DNA of 52,053 nucleotides from a virus. Of the stretch, positions 43,356 through 50,825 are shown one piece after another (position 1 is the first letter of the stretch; the number at the start of each line of letters is the position of its first letter). The DNA is taken from positions 1-52,053 of IMG/VR virus record IMGVR_UViG_3300006925_000025, one strand, 5' to 3'. The notes beneath the pieces were generated by a model, which saw only the letters and a program-made list of their open reading frames with translations, made no database searches and was not told the origin of the DNA. A program made the translations under genes and the position numbers.

Positions 43356-44868
43356 AGAAAAGAAGTCTAAGAAAGGCGGTATGGTTCTCATCATCGGTAT
43401 GGGCGCTAAGCCAAAAGACATGAAGAAGGCTGAACGACGAGTCGCTTCGCGTGGCTCCAATGATGCTCAAGCGGCTACTCAAGCGGCTTCAAGAGATAAA
43501 ACTCACTCAAGATTGAAAAGCAATCGTCTTGACATTAACAATATATTGGAAAGGCGGAGCATCAATCCCGAAAATTTTCATGGAGAAATGCATCGACGGC
43601 ACGGTATGGACATGGATGAGTACCTGTCGCATGACAAAGCACCTTTTGACATTCAACCGCTAATTGATGAATTGGCTGAGAAAAGTGCAAATGAGCGCGG
43701 ACAAGCCAAATCATCAAGAGCAGACCGACGAGCAGAAAGTTTGCGAAGCGGTTTGACAAATCCAAAAATCAAAGGAATGCTTCGCAGTAGGGGGATTGAC
43801 CCTAAAGATTGGGAGCGTGCAGTAAGGCGCATGGATAATAGTGAATTAACGGATAAGACTTTTGAAAATCTGCTTAGGGAACTGACTCCCGAAATGAGTG
43901 ATGAAGAAAGGAAAAAAGTATCCAACGATGCGGATAGAATTTTCCGACAACAAGGCGGCTACGACTCTCTCTTTGATGAAGTGGATATGGCTCATAGCGG
44001 AGAAGTTGACACCGACGATGACCAACGCTCCGTCCACGACATGCCTCTCAGCGATTCCGACCCGTCGGGCGATTCCGACGAAGAGGAAAAATTGCAACGA
44101 CTCTTACAATTGTTTGAGGCGCGCGGTTCAAGGGACCCTATGGATGATGCAATGCGAGCAATGCATGCTATGGGTGGTCAAGAAGAAAACAAAGGAGGTG
44201 ATAGGGATAGAAAACACAGCCTCTTTGGTGAGGCATCCACTGTCAACACGCTTCCGTATGCAGGCAGTGGTGAGCGCGTACAAGACTCAAAGGCTTCGGG
44301 TAAAGGAAGAAACCCTGCTGGTCCTGCGCCACCCGGTTCTGTTGAGGCTGAATACTATGGTTTCCGCGGCGCTTCCCCAATTCAAGGTAGCGGCAGAGAG
44401 GAACCCGAAGAAGAAGATATGGACATGGACGCGGTTGAGCAGAACATGTTCCGCACATCGTTTGACAATCCAAATGTCATGAGCGCGGCATGGGCTTTGT
44501 TGAAAGCGAACCCCGATATGCTTGATGCGCAAGGAAATACTGTTCATCCCTCGGTGATGAACTATGCTCAACAAGCGCGTGCTCTTCAAGACTCGTTGGA
44601 ATATCAAAGGGATGCTTGGCAAGGGGGGCATGGGGACATGCGAGATGATGATAACACCTCCCGCTTCCGTGGAGCATTGAAAAATCCACGATTTGCACGA
44701 CACAAGGTTGGTGGAGAAACAATGCAAGGACATCACGACTTTGCCCGCAACCGCTCTAAGCGCGACACAAGCGAGTATATGCAAAACGAAAATGACATCG
44801 CCCACGAAGGAGGCTACTACGGTCCCGACCCTGCAATTCAACGAACGCCCCGACCCGAAGATGAATGA
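43348..44868 (+). CDS. 506-aa accessory protein ending in a paralogue of the 16075-16407 protein
   Basis: The N-terminal part begins with a lysine-rich stretch and a short hydrophobic segment (GGMVLIIGMGAKP). It continues as a charged, helical region of about 370 residues with no recognised domain. Residues about 375-506 repeat the layout of the 110-residue protein encoded at 16075-16407: MSAAWALLKANPDMLD, GNTVHPSVMNY, and the final AIQRTPRPEDE. The first copy has MNPMKEAWIFLK at its own N-terminus, so here an otherwise N-terminal module sits inside a longer chain. No separate ribosome binding site precedes the internal ATG at 44478. The function is unknown; a virion accessory role is suggested by position. 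Confidence 0.6.
   Translation: MGKEKKSKKGGMVLIIGMGAKPKDMKKAERRVASRGSNDAQAATQAASRDKTHSRLKSNRLDINNILERRSINPENFHGEMHRRHGMDMDEYLSHDKAPFDIQPLIDELAEKSANERGQAKSSRADRRAESLRSGLTNPKIKGMLRSRGIDPKDWERAVRRMDNSELTDKTFENLLRELTPEMSDEERKKVSNDADRIFRQQGGYDSLFDEVDMAHSGEVDTDDDQRSVHDMPLSDSDPSGDSDEEEKLQRLLQLFEARGSRDPMDDAMRAMHAMGGQEENKGGDRDRKHSLFGEASTVNTLPYAGSGERVQDSKASGKGRNPAGPAPPGSVEAEYYGFRGASPIQGSGREEPEEEDMDMDAVEQNMFRTSFDNPNVMSAAWALLKANPDMLDAQGNTVHPSVMNYAQQARALQDSLEYQRDAWQGGHGDMRDDDNTSRFRGALKNPRFARHKVGGETMQGHHDFARNRSKRDTSEYMQNENDIAHEGGYYGPDPAIQRTPRPEDE
44517..44565 (+). repeat. Dispersed direct repeat, block A copy 2
   Basis: Second copy of the 49-bp block at 16122-16170, in the same orientation and the same reading frame of a paralogous module. 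Confidence 0.75.
44834..44868 (+). repeat. Dispersed direct repeat, block B copy 2
   Basis: Second copy of the 35-bp block at 16373-16407, again ending at the stop codon, with three differences. Confidence 0.75.
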
Positions 44869-44877
44869 GGCGCGCGC

Positions 44878-46092
44878 ATGTCTAACGCATGGTGGAATTT
44901 ACTGAAAGCCCCTATTTACGATAGGGTTGACAGGGACCCTGCCTATGTTCGTTACCTTGAACAAAGTGGTCAAACACCCGACCGAACAAGATTGCGTCAA
45001 ACAGACATGGGACAAGAAGTACCGGCAGTCCCACCGCAAAGCACAGTTGGCGCGGAAATAGGCTACACCCTGCCTCGCTTGAACAACCCCAACGCAAAGG
45101 GTTCACCTTTTACGGAAGACAACAGATACCAGTGGGAAGGGAAGAATAAGAATTTCTCTCATTTTTATCAATCGGATGACGAAAAAGTTCGTGCGGGAAT
45201 CAAGCACCTCGGTGACAACACATACATGCTTGACCATTACGCAGTGCGCGAAGGATTAGAAGACGCTGGTCATGGGCGCGCAGGTCTAATCAAACTCAAA
45301 GAAGAACTCGAAGCCCATCACGGCGGACCTGTGCAGTTAGTTGGTACAGATGATGTTGTAGGCGGCGCAGAGGGCTTTTGGCGAAAGATGGCAAACGAAG
45401 GATTGATTGAAGACCCATTTGGTGAAGAATTGAATAAGGAAGCCAAGTCACCTGCCGCCCTTGAACATAAGCGCGAGTATGAAACTGAATACGAGTCTTC
45501 ACCCGCGCGCAAGAAATACCGTAGGGAGTTAGGTGCGGAGCGACGCAAGCGTGGAGTTGCAGGCAAGGGGGGTCCCGATATGAGTCACACGAAGACAGGT
45601 AAGATTGTCCCCGAAGACCCGCACACGAACAGAGCGCGCTCTCATCCATCCGTAGGCTCAACGCTCAAGATGGTCGTGGTCAAAGCACCGCAAATGAATC
45701 TCATGGGCAACTCAGCAGAATGCGAGTTGTGCGGGGCTGGCGTTGATGCTCAAACTGCACAGGCGATGAATGAGAAGTTCGGCGCAACGGTATGTGTGGC
45801 TTGCATACAACAAGAGCAAGAGCAAATCAATCAACAAAATGACATGATGTATCACGGCGCGCCAATGGACATAGCCATGCGGTTGTTGAAGGAGCAGAAG
45901 AAACTCTTCGTTCAAGGACAGAAGACTCTTGACGGGCGACCTGCCTTCACACCAACCGACTTTGCGGCGGAGGAACAACGAAGGCAAGCCGCCCTAAAGC
46001 AACAACAAGCAAGAGAAAGGCGTGAAGCACAACGGCGTAAGGCCGCTGAAGGAAACGCTACTCTTCCTCAGTTTCAACAGAACCCGGAATAG
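44878..46092 (+). CDS. Mosaic accessory protein with zinc finger and SHTKTGK-type motif (404 aa)
   Basis: The protein begins MSNAWWNLLKAPIYDR, a shortened form of the AWxxLK peptide. Residues about 112-180 have a weak acetyltransferase-like look (YAVREGLEDAGHGRAGLIKL, then GAEGFWRKMANEGLI). Residues about 208-258 contain SPARKKYRRELGAERRKRG, SHTKTGKIVPED and NRARSHPS. From memory this pattern recurs in uncharacterised proteins of marine tailed phages. C282/C285 and C306/C309 form a zinc finger. The C-terminus is a basic, glutamine-rich helix. It is the last plus-strand gene and its end overlaps the minus-strand membrane-protein gene by 35 bp. It may be packaged cargo, but no function is shown. 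Confidence 0.55.
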   Translation: MSNAWWNLLKAPIYDRVDRDPAYVRYLEQSGQTPDRTRLRQTDMGQEVPAVPPQSTVGAEIGYTLPRLNNPNAKGSPFTEDNRYQWEGKNKNFSHFYQSDDEKVRAGIKHLGDNTYMLDHYAVREGLEDAGHGRAGLIKLKEELEAHHGGPVQLVGTDDVVGGAEGFWRKMANEGLIEDPFGEELNKEAKSPAALEHKREYETEYESSPARKKYRRELGAERRKRGVAGKGGPDMSHTKTGKIVPEDPHTNRARSHPSVGSTLKMVVVKAPQMNLMGNSAECELCGAGVDAQTAQAMNEKFGATVCVACIQQEQEQINQQNDMMYHGAPMDIAMRLLKEQKKLFVQGQKTLDGRPAFTPTDFAAEEQRRQAALKQQQARERREAQRRKAAEGNATLPQFQQNPE

Positions 46093-46219
46093 GTAAGTTC
46101 CAAAACTTGCGCGAGCACCAATCAGCGAGCACGAAAAGACCCTCAAAGATAGCAAGCGCTATCAAGAAGAACAATATCGAAGTCGGGAAAAAAAGTATTC
46201 CGAGCGTCTCCGAATCCAT
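46058..46219 (-). CDS. Small single-pass membrane protein coupled to thermosome (53 aa)
   Basis: On the minus strand an ATG at 46219 overlaps the thermosome stop codon (TGATG) and opens a 53-residue frame that ends with TAG at 46060-46058. Residues about 7-33 are almost wholly hydrophobic (ILFFPTSILFFLIALAIFEG), enough for one membrane span, followed by ADWCSRKFWNLPIP and an acidic end. The positive residues after the span favour a cytoplasmic C-terminus. The gene overlaps the convergent plus-strand gene by 35 bp. It could be a holin-like lysis factor, a membrane anchor, or a small regulator. No family is recognised. The overlap and clean hydrophobic profile support it. Confidence 0.6.
   Translation of the reverse strand: MDSETLGILFFPTSILFFLIALAIFEGLFVLADWCSRKFWNLPIPGSVETEEE
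46148..46163. terminator. Short perfect hairpin between convergent blocks
   Basis: GATAGC and GCTATC are exact complements around a four-base AAGC loop. They lie in the short space between the end of the plus-strand block and the thermosome gene, inside the small membrane-protein frame. It could slow or end transcription from either side, but no poly-T run follows on either strand, so this is a weak call. Confidence 0.2.
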
Positions 46220-47718
46220 CAAGTGCGCCTCGCAATAATATCGTCAATGCGAAGGATGGAGCAGGCAACCTCAGTCGCTGACTTGATGATTTGTTCAACA
46301 AGCGCGGCAGGTTCCCACACGCCGTGCTGGATGCCCGTCTCAGCAATGCTACCAACGCCTTCAAAGTCAATGTAAAGTCCCATGTCTGCTGACACTGAGC
46401 GCAATTCCATGACAACATCAAGTGCATCCATGCCAGCATTGCTGGCGATAGCGGCAGGGATGATTTCGAGTGCATCAGCGAACGCTTCCATACACATACG
46501 CTCGCGCGCTGAGGATTGACGCTCAAGTGTGGCATGGTTGCGAACAGACATAGCCAACTTGGAAAGAACTGCACCACCACCGGGGTAAAGGCGCTGGTCC
46601 TTCATGTAAAGACACGCCACGCCAAGTGCATCATCGAACGCTCGCTCGTATTCATCGAGGGTTTGTCTTGTAGCACCACGAACAATCATGGTTATGCTAT
46701 CACTTTCTTTACTCTCGATTGAAACATAGTCAAGGTCGCCGATTCTCAACGAAGACACTTTGCCTTCGATGCGCGGGGCTTCATCCTCTGTAAATTCAGT
46801 AATGCGATGATGGATAGGCACGCCGATGATTCTCGAAACACCGTCAATGTCACTTTGTTGAACGCGACTGACAACTCCGATTTCCATCATGTCAAGATGC
46901 TTGGCAACCGCTTCGTGGATTCCGTCACGAACCATGACAACATCGCACATCTCAGCAATCTTGTGTGCAACATTGCTCAGTATTTGCATTTCTTGCTGTC
47001 GAATGGATTCAAGTTGAGCGGGGTCTTGGATTTGCATTTGCACATCTTCGTAGTTGAAACCGTCGAGTCCGCCGTCAAGGAGTAACACGCGTGGATTCTC
47101 TTTGCCAGCAAAGTCGGGATTGACAAACATCTTGTTGAGGACGAGTCCACGATGCAAGTACGAGTCAGTCATATCTCCACCCGCTTGAGTCAAGGTACGA
47201 ACACGGTCGAGGTTACCATCCACAGCAAGCGTGGCTTTTTCGACAAGTTGTGCGGCGAATCCAAGAGCAGACTCGGATGCTTTACCGCGCAATGCAGTTG
47301 CGGCGACATGGCAAATATCAACATCGGTGTCCCCGGAAGGCATGCTTTCGAGAGCAACCTTTGATGACTTGTTGAAGGCGCGCACGATTGTTTGCGGGTG
47401 AATGCCACGCGCAAGCAGTCCTTCGCTCAGCGCCAGCATTTGTCCCGCAAGGACAACAACGCTTGTCGTACCGTCTTTGCATACTTCTTCTTGTGTTTGA
47501 CTCGCTTGAACCATCATTTGCGCACCGGGGTGTGCAGTTTCGAGTTCTCGGAGAATAGTGATACCATCGTTGGTAACAATTGTTTCTCCGCGTTCGTCAA
47601 CGAGCATCTTGTCCATACCAGCAGGGCCAAGCGTTGACCTTACTGTTTCAGCGACCTGCACTGCGGCTCGTATGTTGCTCATTTGGGCTTCTCTTCCAGT
47701 TTTTCTTTCTTCTGTCAT
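46219..47718 (-). CDS. Group II chaperonin (thermosome) subunit
   Basis: The 499-residue protein has the thermosome/CCT motifs in order: GPAGMDKMLV at 31-40, NDGITIL at 50-56, KDGTTSVVVLAG at 81-92, ERAFDDALGVAC in the second equatorial half, GGGAVLSKLA, and the C-terminal RIDDIIA. The nucleotide-binding aspartates of the DGTT and FDDAL boxes are present. The usual GDGTT reads KDGTT here. It is about 40-50 residues shorter than cellular thermosome subunits and lacks the Gly-Met-rich tail. The protein should form a double ring that folds proteins with ATP, perhaps viral giants made in this window. The start follows a GGTGA site six bases after the exonuclease stop. Confidence 0.93.
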   Translation of the reverse strand: MTEERKTGREAQMSNIRAAVQVAETVRSTLGPAGMDKMLVDERGETIVTNDGITILRELETAHPGAQMMVQASQTQEEVCKDGTTSVVVLAGQMLALSEGLLARGIHPQTIVRAFNKSSKVALESMPSGDTDVDICHVAATALRGKASESALGFAAQLVEKATLAVDGNLDRVRTLTQAGGDMTDSYLHRGLVLNKMFVNPDFAGKENPRVLLLDGGLDGFNYEDVQMQIQDPAQLESIRQQEMQILSNVAHKIAEMCDVVMVRDGIHEAVAKHLDMMEIGVVSRVQQSDIDGVSRIIGVPIHHRITEFTEDEAPRIEGKVSSLRIGDLDYVSIESKESDSITMIVRGATRQTLDEYERAFDDALGVACLYMKDQRLYPGGGAVLSKLAMSVRNHATLERQSSARERMCMEAFADALEIIPAAIASNAGMDALDVVMELRSVSADMGLYIDFEGVGSIAETGIQHGVWEPAALVEQIIKSATEVACSILRIDDIIARRT

Positions 47719-47724
47719 GTGGGT

Positions 47725-48327
47725 TCACCATCCTATGTGGTATTCTTCAATCAAACCTGTTTCTTCGTTACGGCCTTTCACAAAGCCTTCGTTTCTTCCA
47801 TGAAGAAACAAGTCATGATTGAGTTTGCAGTCTGCTATGCAGTATTTGATAACCTCAGCGTGACGCCCTTCTTTCCAAGCGACGGGCGCGTCTGCTGAGT
47901 CCATGATTTCCTTCCCTTTACCGAGTGTGTGTTTACACAACGAGTCAAGGTGGTGACTTTTGCCACACGCGCTTCTCAGCGACCAAGAAGTATCAACCAT
48001 GCTCTCCTTCTTGTTGAGAAGAACACCGGCGTAATGCATGTCGAGAGCGTCTCGGAGAACAGGCAAGTCGAAGCCTCGGATGTTGTGTCCAACCACGATG
48101 CCTCCCTCGTCAACATGCTTCTTGAGATGCTCACCGAGTTCACGGGGATGAAGAGGGTGCATGTGCGCGTCTGCTACAATCACATCGTCAGCCTTGCTGA
48201 ATACATGTGCTTCTTCGCCGTCCCATGTAGCCACCACTGTTGGTTCAAACAGATGGGTATTACCCCACCCGCCAATCTCATGGGAGAAATTAGCCGTTTC
48301 GATGTCAATCGCCATTACTTTACTCAT
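47725..48327 (-). CDS. DEDDy 3'-5' exonuclease (RNase H-like)
   Basis: The 200-residue protein shows the three exonuclease motifs: MAIDIETA near the N-terminus (D8, E10), GHNIRGFDLPVL (motif II aspartate), and YCIADC (motif III, the Tyr-xxx-Asp form). That is a DEDDy 3'-5' exonuclease, as in the proofreading domain of family B polymerases, but here without a polymerase domain. It may proofread or trim primers or degrade host DNA. I place the start at ATG 48327 with GGAGG at a good distance; an in-frame TTG at 48333 is too close to that site. It lies two bases downstream of the helicase stop. Confidence 0.82.
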   Translation of the reverse strand: MSKVMAIDIETANFSHEIGGWGNTHLFEPTVVATWDGEEAHVFSKADDVIVADAHMHPLHPRELGEHLKKHVDEGGIVVGHNIRGFDLPVLRDALDMHYAGVLLNKKESMVDTSWSLRSACGKSHHLDSLCKHTLGKGKEIMDSADAPVAWKEGRHAEVIKYCIADCKLNHDLFLHGRNEGFVKGRNEETGLIEEYHIGW

Positions 48328-48329
48328 AC

Positions 48330-49754
48330 TCAAGCCTCCTTGAAACGGACATACACAGAGTTGCCGACACGGTAGGTGGTGAAAAGACCTTCCACATCTT
48401 TGAACCGCTTGTAAACGGTCGGCTTGCTCTTTCCGAGTTGGTTAGCGTATCGGTCAAACATGTCGTTCTTGAGAACCCAACCGCTACCTCTGCCTTCAAT
48501 GTCACTGCTCTTACAGGCTTTGAATGCATTGTTCCATTCATCTTTGCGCGCCGCTTTTTCTGCGGCCTTGGCTCCAACTTCAACTTCGGACTCAAGCCAA
48601 AGAACAAGTTGTTCGTAAATGTCGTAAAGAATTTCAGTAGCCATTTCAACATCGTCGCCGGTCACTTTCCATTCACCGTCAACAGGTGTATCGTCGCGCA
48701 TCACTCTCATCAAAGCAAGGTGTGTTGCGAAAACAACGGTGTAGTTGAGGATGTTAGGGATGAAAGAACAAACAACATCCGACAAGTGCTTCTCCATGCC
48801 GCGAACCAGTGTGTAGTATTCTTCGACGGAGGCAAGAACTTGAGGTTCAAAAGATGCATCAATGGTAAACATCTCTTGCATACAACCTCGCGCAACCTCT
48901 TCTTTACCAGCAGGGTTGAGTCCTTCCCATGCATCTTCCGTCATGTTTGAAAGAAGCAAGAGACGCTCTTGGGTTTTGATTTTGATTTCCTTGAAGTGGA
49001 CTGCAATATCATCGAGTGATTGCACTTCGGTCAACTTGTTCTTGAAGACACCAGCCATTCTGCGTTCCGACACCATCTGTCGCATGTCATCACTCCATGG
49101 TCTGTAAAGCAACAGAACACGCTGGAACAATCCTTTGGTCAAAACATATTCTTTCACTCCGCTTGGCGGGAATGATGTAATCCAAAATGATACGCGGGAT
49201 TCTGTTTCCACTTTACCATTCTTCATGTGTTTAGTCAAGGTGTTGCTGTGACTTCCGACGGGATTCATCGCTTGTTGTAGGTACAAGATGACTTCCGAGA
49301 AGAACTGCTTGGGGTTGGATTGGAGAAGGATTGAACCTTCATCGAAATTCAAACACTTGTTACCGCCAAGTAACCCTTCGTTCTGCACAAGTTCGTATCC
49401 ACCATCACCGTCGCTCACTGAGTCGATTGACCCGATTAGCGCGCTGTCTGTTCCACTTGTGAACATGTCAATGTTCAATCCTGCTTTATCTGCCACTTCG
49501 CCTGTAAATTCCCAAGCGATTGACTTACCGGACCGCGTTGCTTGAATCCAAAACACATGGATTCTTGGGTCAAGCGCCGAAGCCCACACGGGGATTCGCA
49601 CATAGTCAACAAGGGCTTGGCCTTGTAGGTAAAAGAAGGAAATGAGGCCGGGGACTTCGTTGAAAAACGAGGTCGTCCGAAATCTCTCAAGGTATTCCTT
49701 CATCATCGGGTATTCTTTTACTGCGGTGTACTGGTTCCATTGTCTTTGGGGCAT
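48330..49754 (-). CDS. Helicase-like P-loop ATPase with C-terminal winged helix
   Basis: The 474-residue protein contains a P-loop, QATRSGKS (the first glycine of the usual Walker A is absent), about residues 71-78, a Walker B-like LNFDEGSILL, and a sensor/arginine-finger-like segment KGLFQRVLLLYRPWS. This order fits a DnaB/MCM-like or DUF3987-type replicative ATPase. The last 60 residues look like a winged helix (MFDRYANQLGKSKPTVYKRF). The start is ATG 49754 after AAAGGAG. It lies in the replication block with primase and exonuclease, so a replicative helicase is the best guess. I did not see an N-terminal primase domain. The family is not certain. Confidence 0.65.
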   Translation of the reverse strand: MPQRQWNQYTAVKEYPMMKEYLERFRTTSFFNEVPGLISFFYLQGQALVDYVRIPVWASALDPRIHVFWIQATRSGKSIAWEFTGEVADKAGLNIDMFTSGTDSALIGSIDSVSDGDGGYELVQNEGLLGGNKCLNFDEGSILLQSNPKQFFSEVILYLQQAMNPVGSHSNTLTKHMKNGKVETESRVSFWITSFPPSGVKEYVLTKGLFQRVLLLYRPWSDDMRQMVSERRMAGVFKNKLTEVQSLDDIAVHFKEIKIKTQERLLLLSNMTEDAWEGLNPAGKEEVARGCMQEMFTIDASFEPQVLASVEEYYTLVRGMEKHLSDVVCSFIPNILNYTVVFATHLALMRVMRDDTPVDGEWKVTGDDVEMATEILYDIYEQLVLWLESEVEVGAKAAEKAARKDEWNNAFKACKSSDIEGRGSGWVLKNDMFDRYANQLGKSKPTVYKRFKDVEGLFTTYRVGNSVYVRFKEA

Positions 49755-49890
49755 ATTTTTTGTCTCCTTTGGGGGGCGGATGACTCTTGGGGTGTGGTGG
49801 TCATCCTATAACCATTTCTCGTTTTATCAATTATCACTATGTTGTTATAAGGATAAAAGAATGTCTTTTTGCAGAGAGCAACCATAATAA
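49755..49890 (-). promoter_or_regulatory. Intergenic gap with AT-rich element; candidate promoter for helicase-to-thermosome unit
   Basis: This is the only sizeable gap in the minus-strand block, 136 bp between the nuclease stop and the helicase start. An AT-rich stretch at about 49845-49858 (TTATAA and GGATAAAA on the plus strand, so TTTTATCC-TTATAA on the minus strand) resembles an archaeal TATA box. Transcription would then start roughly 25 bases further left. A possible 55-residue frame (49718-49885) also spans the gap but is weakly supported. Confidence 0.4.
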
Positions 49891-50580
49891 TCACTTCTCC
49901 ACGCGAACTTCTTGTTCGCTTGTGAGCACTTGCGTAACTCTGTTGCGCAACACTTTCCCCATACGAGGAACATCGCGCAAACAATCTCCACATGCGGCCT
50001 CTTCAATAGAGCCACACGCTTCGAGGATGGCATCGACCATATCGGGGCCGATGCCGGGTATTGTTATCAACATATCAGCGCGTACATCATTTGTACTAAC
50101 GCGGCGTACTGCTTGCGCTCCATGCCGACTTGCTTTTTTGTAGGTTTTCTCATGAAGGGCGACCATGAAAGCCGCCGCTTCACTTGCGTTAGGCGCTCGG
50201 TAAATGAGGCAACCGAAATCGGCAACCACTCGACCGAGGAAACCAGTCATTTGCTTAAGGGCTTGACTGGCTGTTATTCTTGAACCACGGTCGCGCGCTC
50301 TGCGGACATAGCCTGCTATGTCTCCCCAAATCACTAAACCGTAGTTCCCATCATTAGCGTCCATGTTATCCAACTGACGCATGAGGTGTCCTGTTCTCAT
50401 AGATGAGAAGAGGTCGTCAACGCTCTTGGCTTCGATGAGCCAATCGCCGCATTTGTAATCTCCATTGATGAGTTTTTGTCTCAGCACATCAATGCGAGGT
50501 GACCTTGATAGAGCGCGCCGTTCAAGTGCTGAGACAAGGGAGCCACGCTCGTTGGTGTCAATAATGAGAGGTGGCTTCAT
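49891..50580 (-). CDS. XPF/ERCC4-type structure-specific nuclease
   Basis: The 229-residue protein has an ERCC4 nuclease domain (IIDTNERG at 6-13, LINGDYKCGDWLIEAKSVDD at about 37-56, then MRTGHLMRQLDNM) followed by a linker and a helix-hairpin-helix pair near the end (LITIPGIGPDMVDAILEA and LRDVPRMGKVL). The usual GDxnERKxxxD motif reads GDYKCGDWLIEAKSVDD, so the arginine is replaced by alanine while E, K and D remain. Enzymes of this family cut branched DNA. It probably resolves replication or recombination intermediates before packaging. It overlaps the upstream gene by four bases (ATGA). Confidence 0.85.
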   Translation of the reverse strand: MKPPLIIDTNERGSLVSALERRALSRSPRIDVLRQKLINGDYKCGDWLIEAKSVDDLFSSMRTGHLMRQLDNMDANDGNYGLVIWGDIAGYVRRARDRGSRITASQALKQMTGFLGRVVADFGCLIYRAPNASEAAAFMVALHEKTYKKASRHGAQAVRRVSTNDVRADMLITIPGIGPDMVDAILEACGSIEEAACGDCLRDVPRMGKVLRNRVTQVLTSEQEVRVEK

Positions 50581-50825
50581 TTAACCAACCTCCAAACCTT
50601 AACAGGGTAATTCTGCCCGTGACCAGTATCATCAATCACACGCTCCTCGCCTGCTTCCGCAAATTCCTTTGACCTGCTCAGTAAGTTGCCTAAACTTGGC
50701 ATACTTGGGGCAGTTCGAGGCCATCGCTCTTTGAGAGTGTAGTACAAATTAGCGGTGTTCATATCTCCTTCTTTGAGAATCTTGATTATGCGATTTATCG
50801 TTACAATGTTTCGTCGCTTCTTCAT
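50577..50825 (-). CDS. Winged-helix DNA-binding protein (82 aa)
   Basis: The 82-residue basic protein has the pattern of a winged helix: VTINRIIKILKEGDMNTANLYYTL, a recognition-helix-like SMPSLGNLLSRSKEF, then a wing ending NYPVKVWRL. It overlaps the primase and the nuclease genes by four bases each, so it is co-translated with them. It may be a transcription regulator of the minus-strand block or a primase accessory factor. The family is not certain. Confidence 0.6.
   Translation of the reverse strand: MKKRRNIVTINRIIKILKEGDMNTANLYYTLKERWPRTAPSMPSLGNLLSRSKEFAEAGEERVIDDTGHGQNYPVKVWRLVK

Noticed and set aside
49718-49885. A 55-codon minus-strand frame (starts MVALCKKTFFYPYNN) spanning the gap before the helicase
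   Set aside because: It begins five bases after the nuclease stop but has only a loose ribosome binding site, low-complexity composition and a 37-bp overlap with the helicase gene. A promoter gap explains the region better.
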